Positions 16,289 to 26,011 of a stretch of DNA of 64,000 bases are shown here, one piece after another. The notes below the pieces were generated by a model. The model worked only from the letters and a program-made list of their open reading frames with translations, did no database searches and had not been told where the DNA came from. Source of the stretch: Psychrobacter submarinus (GTDB taxonomy: Bacteria > Pseudomonadota > Gammaproteobacteria > Pseudomonadales > Moraxellaceae); contig NZ_CAJHBQ010000004.1 in assembly GCF_904846685.1 (NCBI RefSeq), positions 186,001 to 250,000 of the forward strand, read 5' to 3'. A program made the translations under genes and the position numbers. Every line of letters begins with the position of its first letter. The stretch's first letter is position 1.

Positions 16289-17935
16289 ATGAACCAAAGC
16301 AAACAACGCCAGCAAGCCCTTGCGCCCTTAACGAAATCTGAACCTTGGGATATGCTCATTATCGGCGGCGGTATCACGGGTGCCGGCATTGCCCGCGAGG
16401 CAGCAAGGCGCGGGCTAGCTGTATTATTAATTGAACAAAAAGACTTTGCTTGGGGCACCTCTAGCCGCTCAAGTAAAATGGTGCATGGTGGGCTGCGTTA
16501 TATTGCATCCGGTGACTACAAAACGACACTGCTTAGCGTACGCGAGCGCGAACGTATGCTTAACGAAGCAGACGGTCTAGTTAACGAGATGCACTATGTC
16601 ATGCCGCATTATAAAGGTAAGTTTCCGCCGCCGTGGATATTTAATACCTTGCTACGCGTCTATGACAAGATAGCGGGTAAGCGCTATTTTAAATACTTTA
16701 AGAAGGATGATTTTCTAAGTTTAAATCCTAATATCAAGCAAGATAAATTTTTGGGTGCCAGCCAGTTTAGCGATGCGATCACCGATGATTCGCGACTGGT
16801 CATGCGCGTACTTGACGAAGCCATTCATGACGGCGCGCACGCTATTAATTATCTTAAAGCCGAGTCGCTTATCACCAATGAGCAGGGCTTGGTGGTGGGT
16901 GCAACTTTAAAAGACACGGCGTCTAAAGACAGTGACAAGACTTTGGACGTTCACGCCAAAGTGGTGGTTAGTGCGACAGGCGCGTGGGCGGATAACTTGC
17001 GTATGCAAGCCAGTAATGAGCCCGAGCAAAGCTTTCATAAGCAAATTCGTCCTTCACGCGGCAGTCACTTAGTCGTCAGTCAAGAGCGCTTACCTACCTC
17101 GCAAGCCTATACCTTCTTGCATCCTGCTGATAAAAGAGCGGTGTTTGTCTATCCGTGGGAGAACCGTACGGTACTTGGCACCACTGACTTAGATCATCCG
17201 CCACTCAATGACGAAGAAGTCGGTATCACTAGCGCAGAGGTCGATTATCTACTAGCAGCGACTAACTCGTTATTTGATGATACCGATCTCAATCGAGAAG
17301 ATGTCATCAGCACGTGGGCAGGCGTACGACCGCTGATAGCAGATAGCGGCAATGGCAAACGCGTCAGCCCCAGTAAAGAAAAGCGCGATCATAGCGTTTG
17401 GCTTGATAATAACTTAGTGACTGTCAGCGGTGGTAAGCTCACCACCTTTCGCCTGATTGCCCTTGATGTGCTGGCAAAATGTCAAGAAGTGCTCGACCTT
17501 GATGACTCTGCTACTCAAAACTTAAACACGAATAGCGATCAAGTCTTTAACAATCCTACGCCGACTCATGCCAAGTTTGTAACACTACCTGCTGACTTAC
17601 AACAGCGCTTGCAAGGATTCTATGGTCTACAGCTCGATAACTTACTTGAGCTAGCACATGACGATGATCTCGCTTACGTCACCGATAGCAATACCCTTTG
17701 GGCGGAGATTCGCTTTGCCGCGCGCTATGAGCAGGTCATCCATTTAGATGATTTGCTGCTACGGCGTACACGCTTAGGCTTAATCCTACCGCACGGTGCG
17801 ATGACACCACTGATTAGCGCCAGACTGAAGCAAATCTGTCAGCAAGAGCTTGGCTGGGATGAGCAAAAATGGCAACAAGAAGTCGCTCGCTATACCGAGT
17901 TATGGCAGCTTTATTATCATTTGCCTGTGGTTTAG
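16289..17935 (+). CDS. glpD: Aerobic glycerol-3-phosphate dehydrogenase
   Basis: A 548-residue FAD enzyme oxidising sn-glycerol-3-phosphate to DHAP and feeding electrons to quinone at the inner membrane. The FAD-binding motif IIGGGITGAGIAREAARRG (~24-42) and SSRSSKMVHGGLRYI are typical, as are VVVSATGAWAD, GTTDLDHPP, WAGVRPLI and VSGGKLTTFR. It lies between the AGPS-like enzyme and an FGGY kinase; DHAP/G3P metabolism links the three. The gap to the kinase holds a repeat, so cotranscription is uncertain. Confidence 0.93.
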   Translation: MNQSKQRQQALAPLTKSEPWDMLIIGGGITGAGIAREAARRGLAVLLIEQKDFAWGTSSRSSKMVHGGLRYIASGDYKTTLLSVRERERMLNEADGLVNEMHYVMPHYKGKFPPPWIFNTLLRVYDKIAGKRYFKYFKKDDFLSLNPNIKQDKFLGASQFSDAITDDSRLVMRVLDEAIHDGAHAINYLKAESLITNEQGLVVGATLKDTASKDSDKTLDVHAKVVVSATGAWADNLRMQASNEPEQSFHKQIRPSRGSHLVVSQERLPTSQAYTFLHPADKRAVFVYPWENRTVLGTTDLDHPPLNDEEVGITSAEVDYLLAATNSLFDDTDLNREDVISTWAGVRPLIADSGNGKRVSPSKEKRDHSVWLDNNLVTVSGGKLTTFRLIALDVLAKCQEVLDLDDSATQNLNTNSDQVFNNPTPTHAKFVTLPADLQQRLQGFYGLQLDNLLELAHDDDLAYVTDSNTLWAEIRFAARYEQVIHLDDLLLRRTRLGLILPHGAMTPLISARLKQICQQELGWDEQKWQQEVARYTELWQLYYHLPVV

Positions 17936-17975
17936 AGTTTCTTCGAACTATTATAGGAATCAGTGTTAAGGATTA

Positions 17976-18055
17976 GTGCTATTGGTGCAAATTTTGCGCA
18001 GCCTCTGGAGTGACGGAGTCGCACAGCAAGCAAGGAAAATTTATACCAGTAGCAC
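17976..18055. repeat. Palindromic intergenic element, inner-core type
   Basis: GTGCTATTGGTGCAAATTTT and AAAATTTATACCAGTAGCAC are inverted with 17 of 20 positions matching. Core GCGCAGCCTCTGGAGTGACG then GTCGCACAGCAAGCAAGG. Shares its right half with the element at 13492. Confidence 0.8.
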
Positions 18056-18096
18056 GTTCTAATGTTGATAAACATCTCACATAGTTAAGGACAACT

Positions 18097-19662
18097 ATGA
18101 CCACCTCTAACGACTCGATTTATTTCTTAGCCATCGACAATGGCACGCAAAGCGTCAGAGCGCTTATCTTTGATCAATTTGGTACTGAGATCGCTAAAGC
18201 CCGCGTACCTATCGAGCCGTATTTCTCTGAACAGCCCAATTATGCCGAGCAGCACGCCGACTACTATTGGCAAAAGCTATGTGAGGCCTACCAAAAGCTC
18301 TGGCAGACCTGCGAGATTAAACCTGAACAAATCGCTGGCGTCAGTCTCGCTACCCAGCGCTATACCATGATTTGCCTTGATAAAGACAAGCAGCCGCTAC
18401 GTCCCGCTATCGTCTGGATGGATTTGCGCCGTGCTGAGACTGGTGATATCGGCTTTCTTGGCCCGCTTACCAAAATCATCGGCATGGGCGAATTAGTCAA
18501 GGACGCCCAACAAAAAGCGCGCTGTAATTGGCTCGCGCAAAACGAGCCTGAGATATGGGCAAAGACTGCGCACTACGTTAATCTCTCCGCCTACCTTACC
18601 TATCAGCTCACAGGCGAATTAATTGACTCAAACGGTCATGCCGTCGGCTATCTGCCTTACGACTACAAAGCGCAAACATGGCTCAAACCCAACACCCTGA
18701 AATGGCGACTGTTTAGCTGTACCCCCGAGCAAATGCCCAAAATCATCCCACCAAGCCAAACTCTTGGTGAGATAAGCGCCAAAGCTGCCAAAGTCACAGG
18801 TATCCCAGAGGGCACGCCGATGATTGCCGCCGCCAGTGATAAAGCCTGCGAAGCCCTAGGCGCAGCGGGACTGTCCGCCGATACTGCGTGTCTTAGCTTT
18901 GGCACCACCGCCACCATCAACACCATCTCCCCCGATTATGTCGAGATACTCAAACACATGCCCGCCTATACCGCCGCCGCCCCGCATTACTACAATCACG
19001 AGTACATGATTTATCGCGGCTTTTGGATGGTCAGCTGGTTTAAAGAGCAATTCGCCCATTTTGAGGCGCAACTTGCCAAAACCCAAGGCATCGACACCGA
19101 AAAGCTCCTTGACGCAGCCGTCAAAGGCATTCCAGCCGGCAGCATGGGACTTATCATGCAGCCCTATTGGTCACCGGGCGTGCGTCATCCGGGGCTTGAT
19201 GGCAAAGGCGCCCTCATCGGTTTTGGCGATGTGCACACCCGCGCACACGTCTACCGCGCTATCTTAGAAGGGCTGGCTTATGAGCTTAAGCTTGGCTTTG
19301 ATACGATTGAAAAGCGCACCGGCAAACCCATCAAACACCTGCGCGTCTCAGGCGGCGGCTCCCAAAGCGACGCCGCTATGCAGCTCACCGCCGACATCTT
19401 TGCCATGCCCGCCTACCGCCCGCACACTTTTGAAGCCACTGGCCTCGGCGCGGCCATCAACTGCGCGGTGGGTCTCGGCGTCTATCCTGACCACGCTGCT
19501 GCCAGCGACGCCATGACCCATTTAGGCGACGAATTCTTACCTATTGAAGCCAACGTGCAACTCTACAAGCGCCTGTATAACGAGGTCTATCTGAAGATGT
19601 ACGAGCGCCTAAAACCCTTATACCAAAGCATTCAAGACATCACGGGATATCCCGCTAAGTAA
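18097..19662 (+). CDS. FGGY-family carbohydrate kinase
   Basis: A 521-residue sugar/polyol kinase. The N-terminal actin-like domain starts FLAIDNGTQSVRALIFDQFG (phosphate 1 motif) and has WMDLRRAETG. The C-terminal domain has AAASDKACEALGAAGLSADTACLSFGTTATI and LRVSGGGSQSDAAMQLTADIF with AxGLGAAI. It is not a classical GlpK, so the substrate is open. Position after glpD suggests a glycerol-like or C3 substrate. ATG 18097 follows AAGGACAACT. The 3' half is notably GC-rich relative to neighbours. Confidence 0.85.
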   Translation: MTTSNDSIYFLAIDNGTQSVRALIFDQFGTEIAKARVPIEPYFSEQPNYAEQHADYYWQKLCEAYQKLWQTCEIKPEQIAGVSLATQRYTMICLDKDKQPLRPAIVWMDLRRAETGDIGFLGPLTKIIGMGELVKDAQQKARCNWLAQNEPEIWAKTAHYVNLSAYLTYQLTGELIDSNGHAVGYLPYDYKAQTWLKPNTLKWRLFSCTPEQMPKIIPPSQTLGEISAKAAKVTGIPEGTPMIAAASDKACEALGAAGLSADTACLSFGTTATINTISPDYVEILKHMPAYTAAAPHYYNHEYMIYRGFWMVSWFKEQFAHFEAQLAKTQGIDTEKLLDAAVKGIPAGSMGLIMQPYWSPGVRHPGLDGKGALIGFGDVHTRAHVYRAILEGLAYELKLGFDTIEKRTGKPIKHLRVSGGGSQSDAAMQLTADIFAMPAYRPHTFEATGLGAAINCAVGLGVYPDHAAASDAMTHLGDEFLPIEANVQLYKRLYNEVYLKMYERLKPLYQSIQDITGYPAK

Positions 19663-19733
19663 TCGCGCAAGTTTGAGGTGTGGATGTATTGGGAGTGGCC
19701 AAAAGGTGGGAGTATTGTGGCTGATAATATTGG

Positions 19734-19884
19734 GGAGCTAATCGCGCCTTCTGCTTGTCTCTGTACCCCTAAGCGTGGCGGGCACTAAAGCTAGAGGCGT
19801 TCCAACATTCGAGCGACCCCCTCTAGCCAAGTGCCCGCAACCCGCTTAGTCGCACAGGATACCGCGTCAGTCACGGCTAAAACG
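19734..19884 (-). repeat. Structured intergenic repeat, copy 3
   Basis: Read on the minus strand: CGTTTTAGCCGTGACTGACG and CGGTATCCTG, internal box GGTTGCGGGCACTTGGC, a GGCTAGAGG.../CCTCTAGC stem, and 3' end GGCGCGATTAGCTCC. The apical loop is the most divergent of the four (GGTCGCTCGAATGTTGGAAC). GCGGGCAC/GTGCCCGC and GACTAAGCG/CGCTTAG pairs support a long stem. The YobI-like gene lies on its 5' side. Confidence 0.75.
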
Positions 19885-19903
19885 CGCCCCGAGGCGACTA
19901 TTG

Positions 19904-22900
19904 TTAGTTTCCTAGAACATGCAATTGTAATCTTGTAGTAAGCACTTTTTGTCCCATTAGACTGCCTTTCGGCTTTTTAGCTTTCGGAACTTTTACTATC
20001 TGTACATTATTCAAGGCTTTTAATAAAGTCCGATTTTCTTCACTATTGTTAAACTCAACATCTTCACCTTTAGCTAATTTTTGATAAGGAACTTCTAATA
20101 GTTCCAGCACTTTTAGAATTTCATATTTATCTAAATACTTAATTTGTCTTAACAATAATTCTCTTAACTCCTTAAAGTTAGCATGTTTAAGAAGCTGCTC
20201 GTAAACAGGTAAAGACATTCTCTCATTTTCGTATATTTCAATAATTTTCTTACGAACAGTCTCATTACTTTCTATAAGATTAATAGCTTTAGACTCAGCT
20301 AAGACTTTTTTGTGTGCGTTACTAACTTCATTAGAGCAAAATAATTCTTCGATATCTTCTGGACGAAGCTCGATAGTATCCAAATCATGTATTAATGTAT
20401 AATGATATTTAACTAAAAAAGCCAGCACAACCTCTTTAGATGCGTGTTCTTTGACTTGTTCCCAGTTTTCAGAAGTTAAACTTAGCTTTCCTAGAGATAT
20501 TAGAGTCTGAACTTTCTCTTGACTGATATCCTCTAAGTTTGAGTTGTCCCAATTGTTGTCAGTGATATCGATTAGCTTTTTGTATGCTTCATCACTTAAC
20601 TCACTACATAAAAAAAGATTTTTATCGAACTCAGCCTTAGTATCTTCCCAGTCTTCGATGTCTATAACAACTGACTCTGTATAATCAACTATTTGTAAGT
20701 AGTCTTGTCCATTTTCCAAGAATTTGATAAGCGAACCGTCTATCTCCCGATAAGCACCTTGATCATCCTGATCTTCATAAGACTCAGAAAAATACTTAAA
20801 AACGTTTGACCATGAGTATTGGACTTTTAAGCTGCCGATGAGATATTGTTGAATTTGATAGTTTTTGACTGCACCTATATCTTTGATCTTAGTAGAATTG
20901 AGGTCAATAAATTTTTCTGTTATCGAATTGCGACTATCAAGACCGTTGAGAGCTTTAATATAGATATCTTCATCTTCATGATATGAAGTATTATCATCCG
21001 CGTCTAATAAAATAACTCTTATATATTCTGATAGATTTTCAGACCAAATATCTTCAACTAAATAGTTGATTTCAGAATCACATATTGTTGTTAATGGTGC
21101 GTTTTTAAGCCTATTATCTAGTTCATCTGGTGATAGTGATAAATTACCCATCAAGGCAGCCTTGATTACATCCAACTCGACAGAAAAAAATCCTTGTTCA
21201 CCAAGCCAGTTGAATAAATCAAGGTTTGTAGCATCTAGGCGAGAGAACTTAGGTTGTATGGAAAGACTGAGCTGTTTGAATTTTCCTTCATTCTTTGAAA
21301 GGGAGTTCATTACAAAATCAATATAATCGTTCCTTTGTGATAAAAATATATTAATTTTTTCAGATAGATAGCTAGACGTATCTAGAATATCAATACCATA
21401 TCTGATAATTTTTGAGTAATTATTAGTTGTCTGTTCGTCTTCAATATCATCTAGTATCTCATCAAAAACAGTATCATCTTGCTTTATAAGTATAGGAATG
21501 AGTAAGCTTAGATAACTGACGTCCTTATTGAACAAAATAGCTAAAAACTCAATTGAGATATCTGATTTATCACATATTTTTTGTATGGAATTTTGCTTAT
21601 GCTTTATAAAACTAGTAGTTTCTAACAAATATCCCAACATGCTAATATTTAAAACACTAGATGTACTCATCTCATCTTCTGATAAGTAACTTAATAACAG
21701 TTCGCCTTGATGAGTTAACTCTAGTTCAAACTTAGGCATTTGACGTCCATTGACAACCATCGCATAGTTCTTATCTGATCTCGATATAGAAGACTCAAAA
21801 AACAAAGAAATATAATCAGGATAGTTCTCGTTAATATAGCCATTTATAATAAAAAACATCAACTGTTCAGGAATATCTGGTATTTCTTCATCTTGAAGTA
21901 ACTGCTTTATATCTATATCTTGAAGCAGTCTTTTTATCGTCTTATTTTTAATAGTGTAAAGCTCATCCTTGAGTCTGCTTAAATTATTAGATATCTGTTT
22001 TTTCTCCTCGTTGGTTTTAGCTCTTATAATAGCTAATCGCTCACTATAGATAAGCTGCGAATTAATTGAATCCTCAACATCCGAAAAAGACACACCACTA
22101 GAATCAAACCAGTAATGGCTACTATTTTCGGCGCTAAATTCAATTTTTTTATTTTTTAAACTTTCAAGCTTTAAAAATAAATCTTCGTCATATTTGTCAA
22201 TATCAACCGGCTCACCATCTACCTTTATGTATTTAACCACATCATGTTTCTTGCGAATCAAACTATTTAAATAGTAGCTATAAACAGCATTAAGCTCATC
22301 AATAGACAATAGCATCTCATTTGAAAGCTCTAACTTTCTTCGTTCTAGTTCATGGATCTTTTCAGTAATTCCCGCTATCTTTTTATCTATTAAACTGTTT
22401 TTTACATTATTAAATATATCGTATATCAGACCTCTGTTTGAATTCAGTTTTGAAAAATCATTTGGATAGTAGTTTTTATATACAATTATAGCAAAAACTT
22501 GGTTCTTATCTAGCTGTAAATATTTTAAATGATTATCATAATCTTGATACTCATTTAAAATGTTTTTCACCAGTCTCATATCATCAAAATATAAACAAGT
22601 ATTCCTTAAAAAACGTTTATCTATATCTTTTACCACTTCTTTATAGTTCTTTTGGATTAAGTCATACGCATTTGTTGGATTAATGATCGGAATAATAGGT
22701 ATAATATATTCAAAGAATTTACTTCTTTCATTGTCAGTAAACATATCGTCTTTAATAGCATATATAAAAACCACTCTATCCTCACAATACTTGTTTATCA
22801 TAGAGTTGAGTTCGCGTAGCCTTACAAAAATTTCGTTATTATTGAACCGATCTAAATCTTCGATAATGACAACATTTTTTCCAGTAGCCTCAAAAAAATA

Positions 22901-23740
22901 TAAAATTTCATCTAAATGATCGTTAAGAATAGACTTATCTTTTTCATTCTTTATATTAAATTCTGAGTTATGAAAGCTAAGCTTAATCTCAGATAATTCA
23001 AAAGAGATATTCAACAGCTTGTAAAGTAATAGTATAGAACATACTAAAAAAAACCAAAATGCCAATTCTGGTAGCCAAGTAGGTAGAGAGTATATAGCTT
23101 CAATATAACCAACCTTATCAAAAACTATTAATCCACTTATAACTAGTATTATCACTGATAAGGCTGTAATCCTGTTGGTTAAGGCATTACCAGTAATTCT
23201 TTTAAATCTTGATAAGGGAATTTTATTTTGAGGTACAGCATAAAAGAACTGTTGTAGTATGCTTCTTTCTATAAGCTGAATCTGCTCAGGCGTTAAATCC
23301 TCTTTTATTTTTATATTATTATCGTTTTCATCAATAGTATTTAAGTCTTTGTTATCCGATAAGGTATCCTTATTAACCTGAAAAGAAGAAAGAGAAATAT
23401 CTAAAAATTCCCATTGACTATTTTCTTTATATTTTTTCTTAAAGGTATTTAAGACACTACTTTTCCCTGAACCATATATTCCTGTTACAGCTATATTGAA
23501 GACACTTTCTTCATTCAGTGCAGATATTAATCTATTTTCATACCTTTCATAGCTCTCTTTTCCTTCTCCTTCATCTAAGTTATTTAAAGGAGATAGAGAA
23601 TGAATTTGATGTTCATTCTCTACTTTAGAATTACTGATTTTTTCTAATTTTACTCTATGGTTGAGTATTATTTTTTCCACTAATTGAATTTCCTTTTTCA
23701 GGGGTTTGCTATAGAATTTCAAAGAAAGGTTTAATTTCAC
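19904..23740 (-). CDS. Giant YobI-like/KAP P-loop NTPase with membrane helices
   Basis: A 1278-residue STAND/KAP-type NTPase resembling the YobI-like P-loop domain. SLSPLNNLDEGEG precedes the Walker A GIYGSGKSS (87-95). Two membrane helices follow (~190-245), then Walker B VVIIEDLDRF (~285) and sensor-like VVFIYAIKDD. The remaining ~900 residues are helical and repeat-like, a probable sensor. Such proteins are suspected anti-phage effectors; function here is inferred. Start GTG 23740 lacks a well-spaced Shine-Dalgarno; an in-frame GTG 20 codons on has AAGGAA in good position. AT-rich; only 35 bases from patB. Confidence 0.7.
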   Translation of the reverse strand: MKLNLSLKFYSKPLKKEIQLVEKIILNHRVKLEKISNSKVENEHQIHSLSPLNNLDEGEGKESYERYENRLISALNEESVFNIAVTGIYGSGKSSVLNTFKKKYKENSQWEFLDISLSSFQVNKDTLSDNKDLNTIDENDNNIKIKEDLTPEQIQLIERSILQQFFYAVPQNKIPLSRFKRITGNALTNRITALSVIILVISGLIVFDKVGYIEAIYSLPTWLPELAFWFFLVCSILLLYKLLNISFELSEIKLSFHNSEFNIKNEKDKSILNDHLDEILYFFEATGKNVVIIEDLDRFNNNEIFVRLRELNSMINKYCEDRVVFIYAIKDDMFTDNERSKFFEYIIPIIPIINPTNAYDLIQKNYKEVVKDIDKRFLRNTCLYFDDMRLVKNILNEYQDYDNHLKYLQLDKNQVFAIIVYKNYYPNDFSKLNSNRGLIYDIFNNVKNSLIDKKIAGITEKIHELERRKLELSNEMLLSIDELNAVYSYYLNSLIRKKHDVVKYIKVDGEPVDIDKYDEDLFLKLESLKNKKIEFSAENSSHYWFDSSGVSFSDVEDSINSQLIYSERLAIIRAKTNEEKKQISNNLSRLKDELYTIKNKTIKRLLQDIDIKQLLQDEEIPDIPEQLMFFIINGYINENYPDYISLFFESSISRSDKNYAMVVNGRQMPKFELELTHQGELLLSYLSEDEMSTSSVLNISMLGYLLETTSFIKHKQNSIQKICDKSDISIEFLAILFNKDVSYLSLLIPILIKQDDTVFDEILDDIEDEQTTNNYSKIIRYGIDILDTSSYLSEKINIFLSQRNDYIDFVMNSLSKNEGKFKQLSLSIQPKFSRLDATNLDLFNWLGEQGFFSVELDVIKAALMGNLSLSPDELDNRLKNAPLTTICDSEINYLVEDIWSENLSEYIRVILLDADDNTSYHEDEDIYIKALNGLDSRNSITEKFIDLNSTKIKDIGAVKNYQIQQYLIGSLKVQYSWSNVFKYFSESYEDQDDQGAYREIDGSLIKFLENGQDYLQIVDYTESVVIDIEDWEDTKAEFDKNLFLCSELSDEAYKKLIDITDNNWDNSNLEDISQEKVQTLISLGKLSLTSENWEQVKEHASKEVVLAFLVKYHYTLIHDLDTIELRPEDIEELFCSNEVSNAHKKVLAESKAINLIESNETVRKKIIEIYENERMSLPVYEQLLKHANFKELRELLLRQIKYLDKYEILKVLELLEVPYQKLAKGEDVEFNNSEENRTLLKALNNVQIVKVPKAKKPKGSLMGQKVLTTRLQLHVLGN

Positions 23741-23775
23741 TGCGTTACAAACTTAGCCTTATAAAAACAGTAAGA

Positions 23776-24939
23776 CTAAACCCCACCCGCAAACGCTGCA
23801 TAAACCCGATTTAATCCCTCACGCAGCAGCGTTTTCGGACACGCCACATTAATACGCATTTTTAGACGTCCCTCGCTACCGTATTTAATACCCGCGTTTA
23901 GCTCAACTTTGGCGTCACGCAGTTTGTCATAAAGCGCCTGATTGTCCTCACCGTATGCCGAGCAATCGAGCCAAATCAAATACGACGCCTCAGGACGCAT
24001 GACCTTGATATCCGGCAAATGCCCTGCTAAAAAGTCTATTGTGATCTCGATATTGTTCTCAATATAAGCCAGCACCTGTTCCAGCCACTCTCCGCCTTCT
24101 TCATAAGCGCTTTGCATCACCGTATAAGCAAATAGATTTAACTCGTATTCATCATTTAGCTGCTGCTGCTGACTGATCTTTTTGATTAAAGCGTCATCTT
24201 TGGCGAAGATTATTGAACCTTTGATACCCGCCACGTTAAAGGTTTTGGTCATCGAGGTTAGACTGACGACGTTATGCGCGTAATTTTCGGCTTCTGCTAG
24301 CTTTAATAAAGGCGTAAAGGTATGACCAGTCAAGGTTAAATCTTGATGAATCTCATCACTGACGATGGCGACATTGTACTTTTTACATAGCGCAAGTAGT
24401 GCTTTAAGCTCGCCTGCAGTCCAAACGCGCCCGCCCGGATTATGCGGATTACAGAATAAAAACAGCTTTACATTATGCTCGATAATTTTAGCTTCGATAT
24501 CTTTTAGATCGAGTTGGTATTTACCCTCAACTTCCTTTAGCGCTGATGTCACAAGCGTGCGCTTATTTTGCTGCACCTTAGTCATAAACGGCGTATAAAT
24601 GGGATCATTGACCAGTACTGCATCGCCTACTTCGGTAAATATCTGCATCATCAGCGCAAGACTTGGCACCACGCCTGGCGAAAATAAGATGTTATCCTGT
24701 GTCAAATCCAAGCCATAACGATTGCTATGCCAGTTGATAATCGCATCATACAAAGCGTCGGTAGGTTTGGTATAACCCAAAATACCGTGATCGGCCGCGC
24801 GCTGTACGCTAGCCAAGATAGGCGGCGCGGCTCTAAAGTCCATATCGGCGACCCATAGCGGAATGGTATCGTCACTATAGTGCCACTTAAGTGATCCCGT
24901 CCCGCGTCTATCGATGATTTCGTCGAAGTTATATTGCAC
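23776..24939 (-). CDS. patB: PatB/MalY-type PLP C-S lyase (cystathionine beta-lyase)
   Basis: A 387-residue class I/II aminotransferase-fold enzyme, likely cleaving C-S bonds (cystathionine or cysteine conjugates). Family signature at the start: MQYNFDEIIDRRGTGSLKW and IPLWVADMDF. The PLP site is SLTSMTKTFNVAGIKGS (Lys ~232); CNPHNPGGRVWT and SDEIHQDL bind the cofactor. Full length. A crotonase gene lies 67 bases upstream on the same strand. Confidence 0.88.
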   Translation of the reverse strand: MQYNFDEIIDRRGTGSLKWHYSDDTIPLWVADMDFRAAPPILASVQRAADHGILGYTKPTDALYDAIINWHSNRYGLDLTQDNILFSPGVVPSLALMMQIFTEVGDAVLVNDPIYTPFMTKVQQNKRTLVTSALKEVEGKYQLDLKDIEAKIIEHNVKLFLFCNPHNPGGRVWTAGELKALLALCKKYNVAIVSDEIHQDLTLTGHTFTPLLKLAEAENYAHNVVSLTSMTKTFNVAGIKGSIIFAKDDALIKKISQQQQLNDEYELNLFAYTVMQSAYEEGGEWLEQVLAYIENNIEITIDFLAGHLPDIKVMRPEASYLIWLDCSAYGEDNQALYDKLRDAKVELNAGIKYGSEGRLKMRINVACPKTLLREGLNRVYAAFAGGV

Positions 24940-25006
24940 TGGTATTGTCCTTGGTCGTACGGTTAAAGAAAGCTTTACATCATGCGTTCGGTAGCGTTAC
25001 GAGTCT

Positions 25007-25804
25007 CTACCTACCCTTAAACTCAGGCTCGCGGCGCTCAACCATCGCCATCGCACCCTCCTTTGCGTCTTCTGAATGAAATAAATGCGGCAGATAACCA
25101 TGAATATTAGCCAGCGCTGACTTTGCGCCATTACGACTGGCATCTTGCGCAGAGGATAGCAGCCCTTGCACGCCAAGCGGGGCGGAGGTGCTGATCTCTT
25201 TGGCAATCGTTAGCGCGCGCTCATACTCCTCACCATTGGGTACGACTTCACTGACTAGGTTTAGTCTATCGGCGGTTTGCGCGTCAAAGTTTTTACCTGT
25301 CAGCAAGTATGGCATGGCTTTTTGCCAGCCTGCCGCCGCGACAAAGCGTACCGTCGCCCCGCCAAACGGCATGATACCGCGCTGCACTTCCATTTGGGCA
25401 AAGTTGCAATTGTCGCTTGCGATAACCACGTCACTGTTAAGCATCAACTCAATTCCCGCGGTAAAGCAGGTGCCTTGTATCGCCACCACGACAGGTTTGG
25501 TGCGCAGCTTACCGCCGATACCCCATGGATCGATTTTATCGTCACTAAATTCAAACGCGCCTTTATTCCATTTATCTTGTAGCTCCATCAGATCAAGACC
25601 AGCGGTAAAGTGCTCGCCATGTGCGAAGATGAGCGCACAACGTAGATTATTGTCGTTCTCATAATCTGTTAACGCCTCGGATAACTGTTTGATCATATGG
25701 CTGTCAAAGGCATTGCGTTTGTCGGCGCGATTAAGCCCGATGAGACAAATGTAGCCGTCAGTTTCATAAGTGATGCGATTGCTTGTATCGTTTTGGGTGG
25801 TCAT
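25007..25804 (-). CDS. Enoyl-CoA hydratase/isomerase family (crotonase)
   Basis: A 265-residue crotonase. Both oxyanion segments are visible (HFTAGLDLMEL and IQGTCFTAGIELML), and Glu residues in GIELML and FAQMEVQRGIMPFGG sit where the two catalytic glutamates of hydratases fall. It should act on enoyl-CoA esters in fatty-acid or amino-acid breakdown; exact substrate unknown. It may be cotranscribed with the lyase at 23776. Confidence 0.85.
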   Translation of the reverse strand: MTTQNDTSNRITYETDGYICLIGLNRADKRNAFDSHMIKQLSEALTDYENDNNLRCALIFAHGEHFTAGLDLMELQDKWNKGAFEFSDDKIDPWGIGGKLRTKPVVVAIQGTCFTAGIELMLNSDVVIASDNCNFAQMEVQRGIMPFGGATVRFVAAAGWQKAMPYLLTGKNFDAQTADRLNLVSEVVPNGEEYERALTIAKEISTSAPLGVQGLLSSAQDASRNGAKSALANIHGYLPHLFHSEDAKEGAMAMVERREPEFKGR

Positions 25805-26011
25805 TGTTCAGTCCTTTTTATGTTTGCCGTTGTGTTAGAGTATGATCTCATTTTTTAAAATGACGCTACTGACTTTTAATATAGACAGCCTATCGCAATT
25901 ACACAAGTGGCCGTACTAAACGCCGTACAAAATGAATAGCAGTTGACCGCGATTCTAATAACTGCCACCATCATGAGACTGTCGACAAAAATGACAATTT
26001 ACGAGTATCTT

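Noticed and set aside
19904-20000. Structured repeat copy 3 as the terminator of the YobI-like gene
   Set aside because: Its long stem could stop transcription, but there is no T-run and the shared loop and ends across loci need another explanation.
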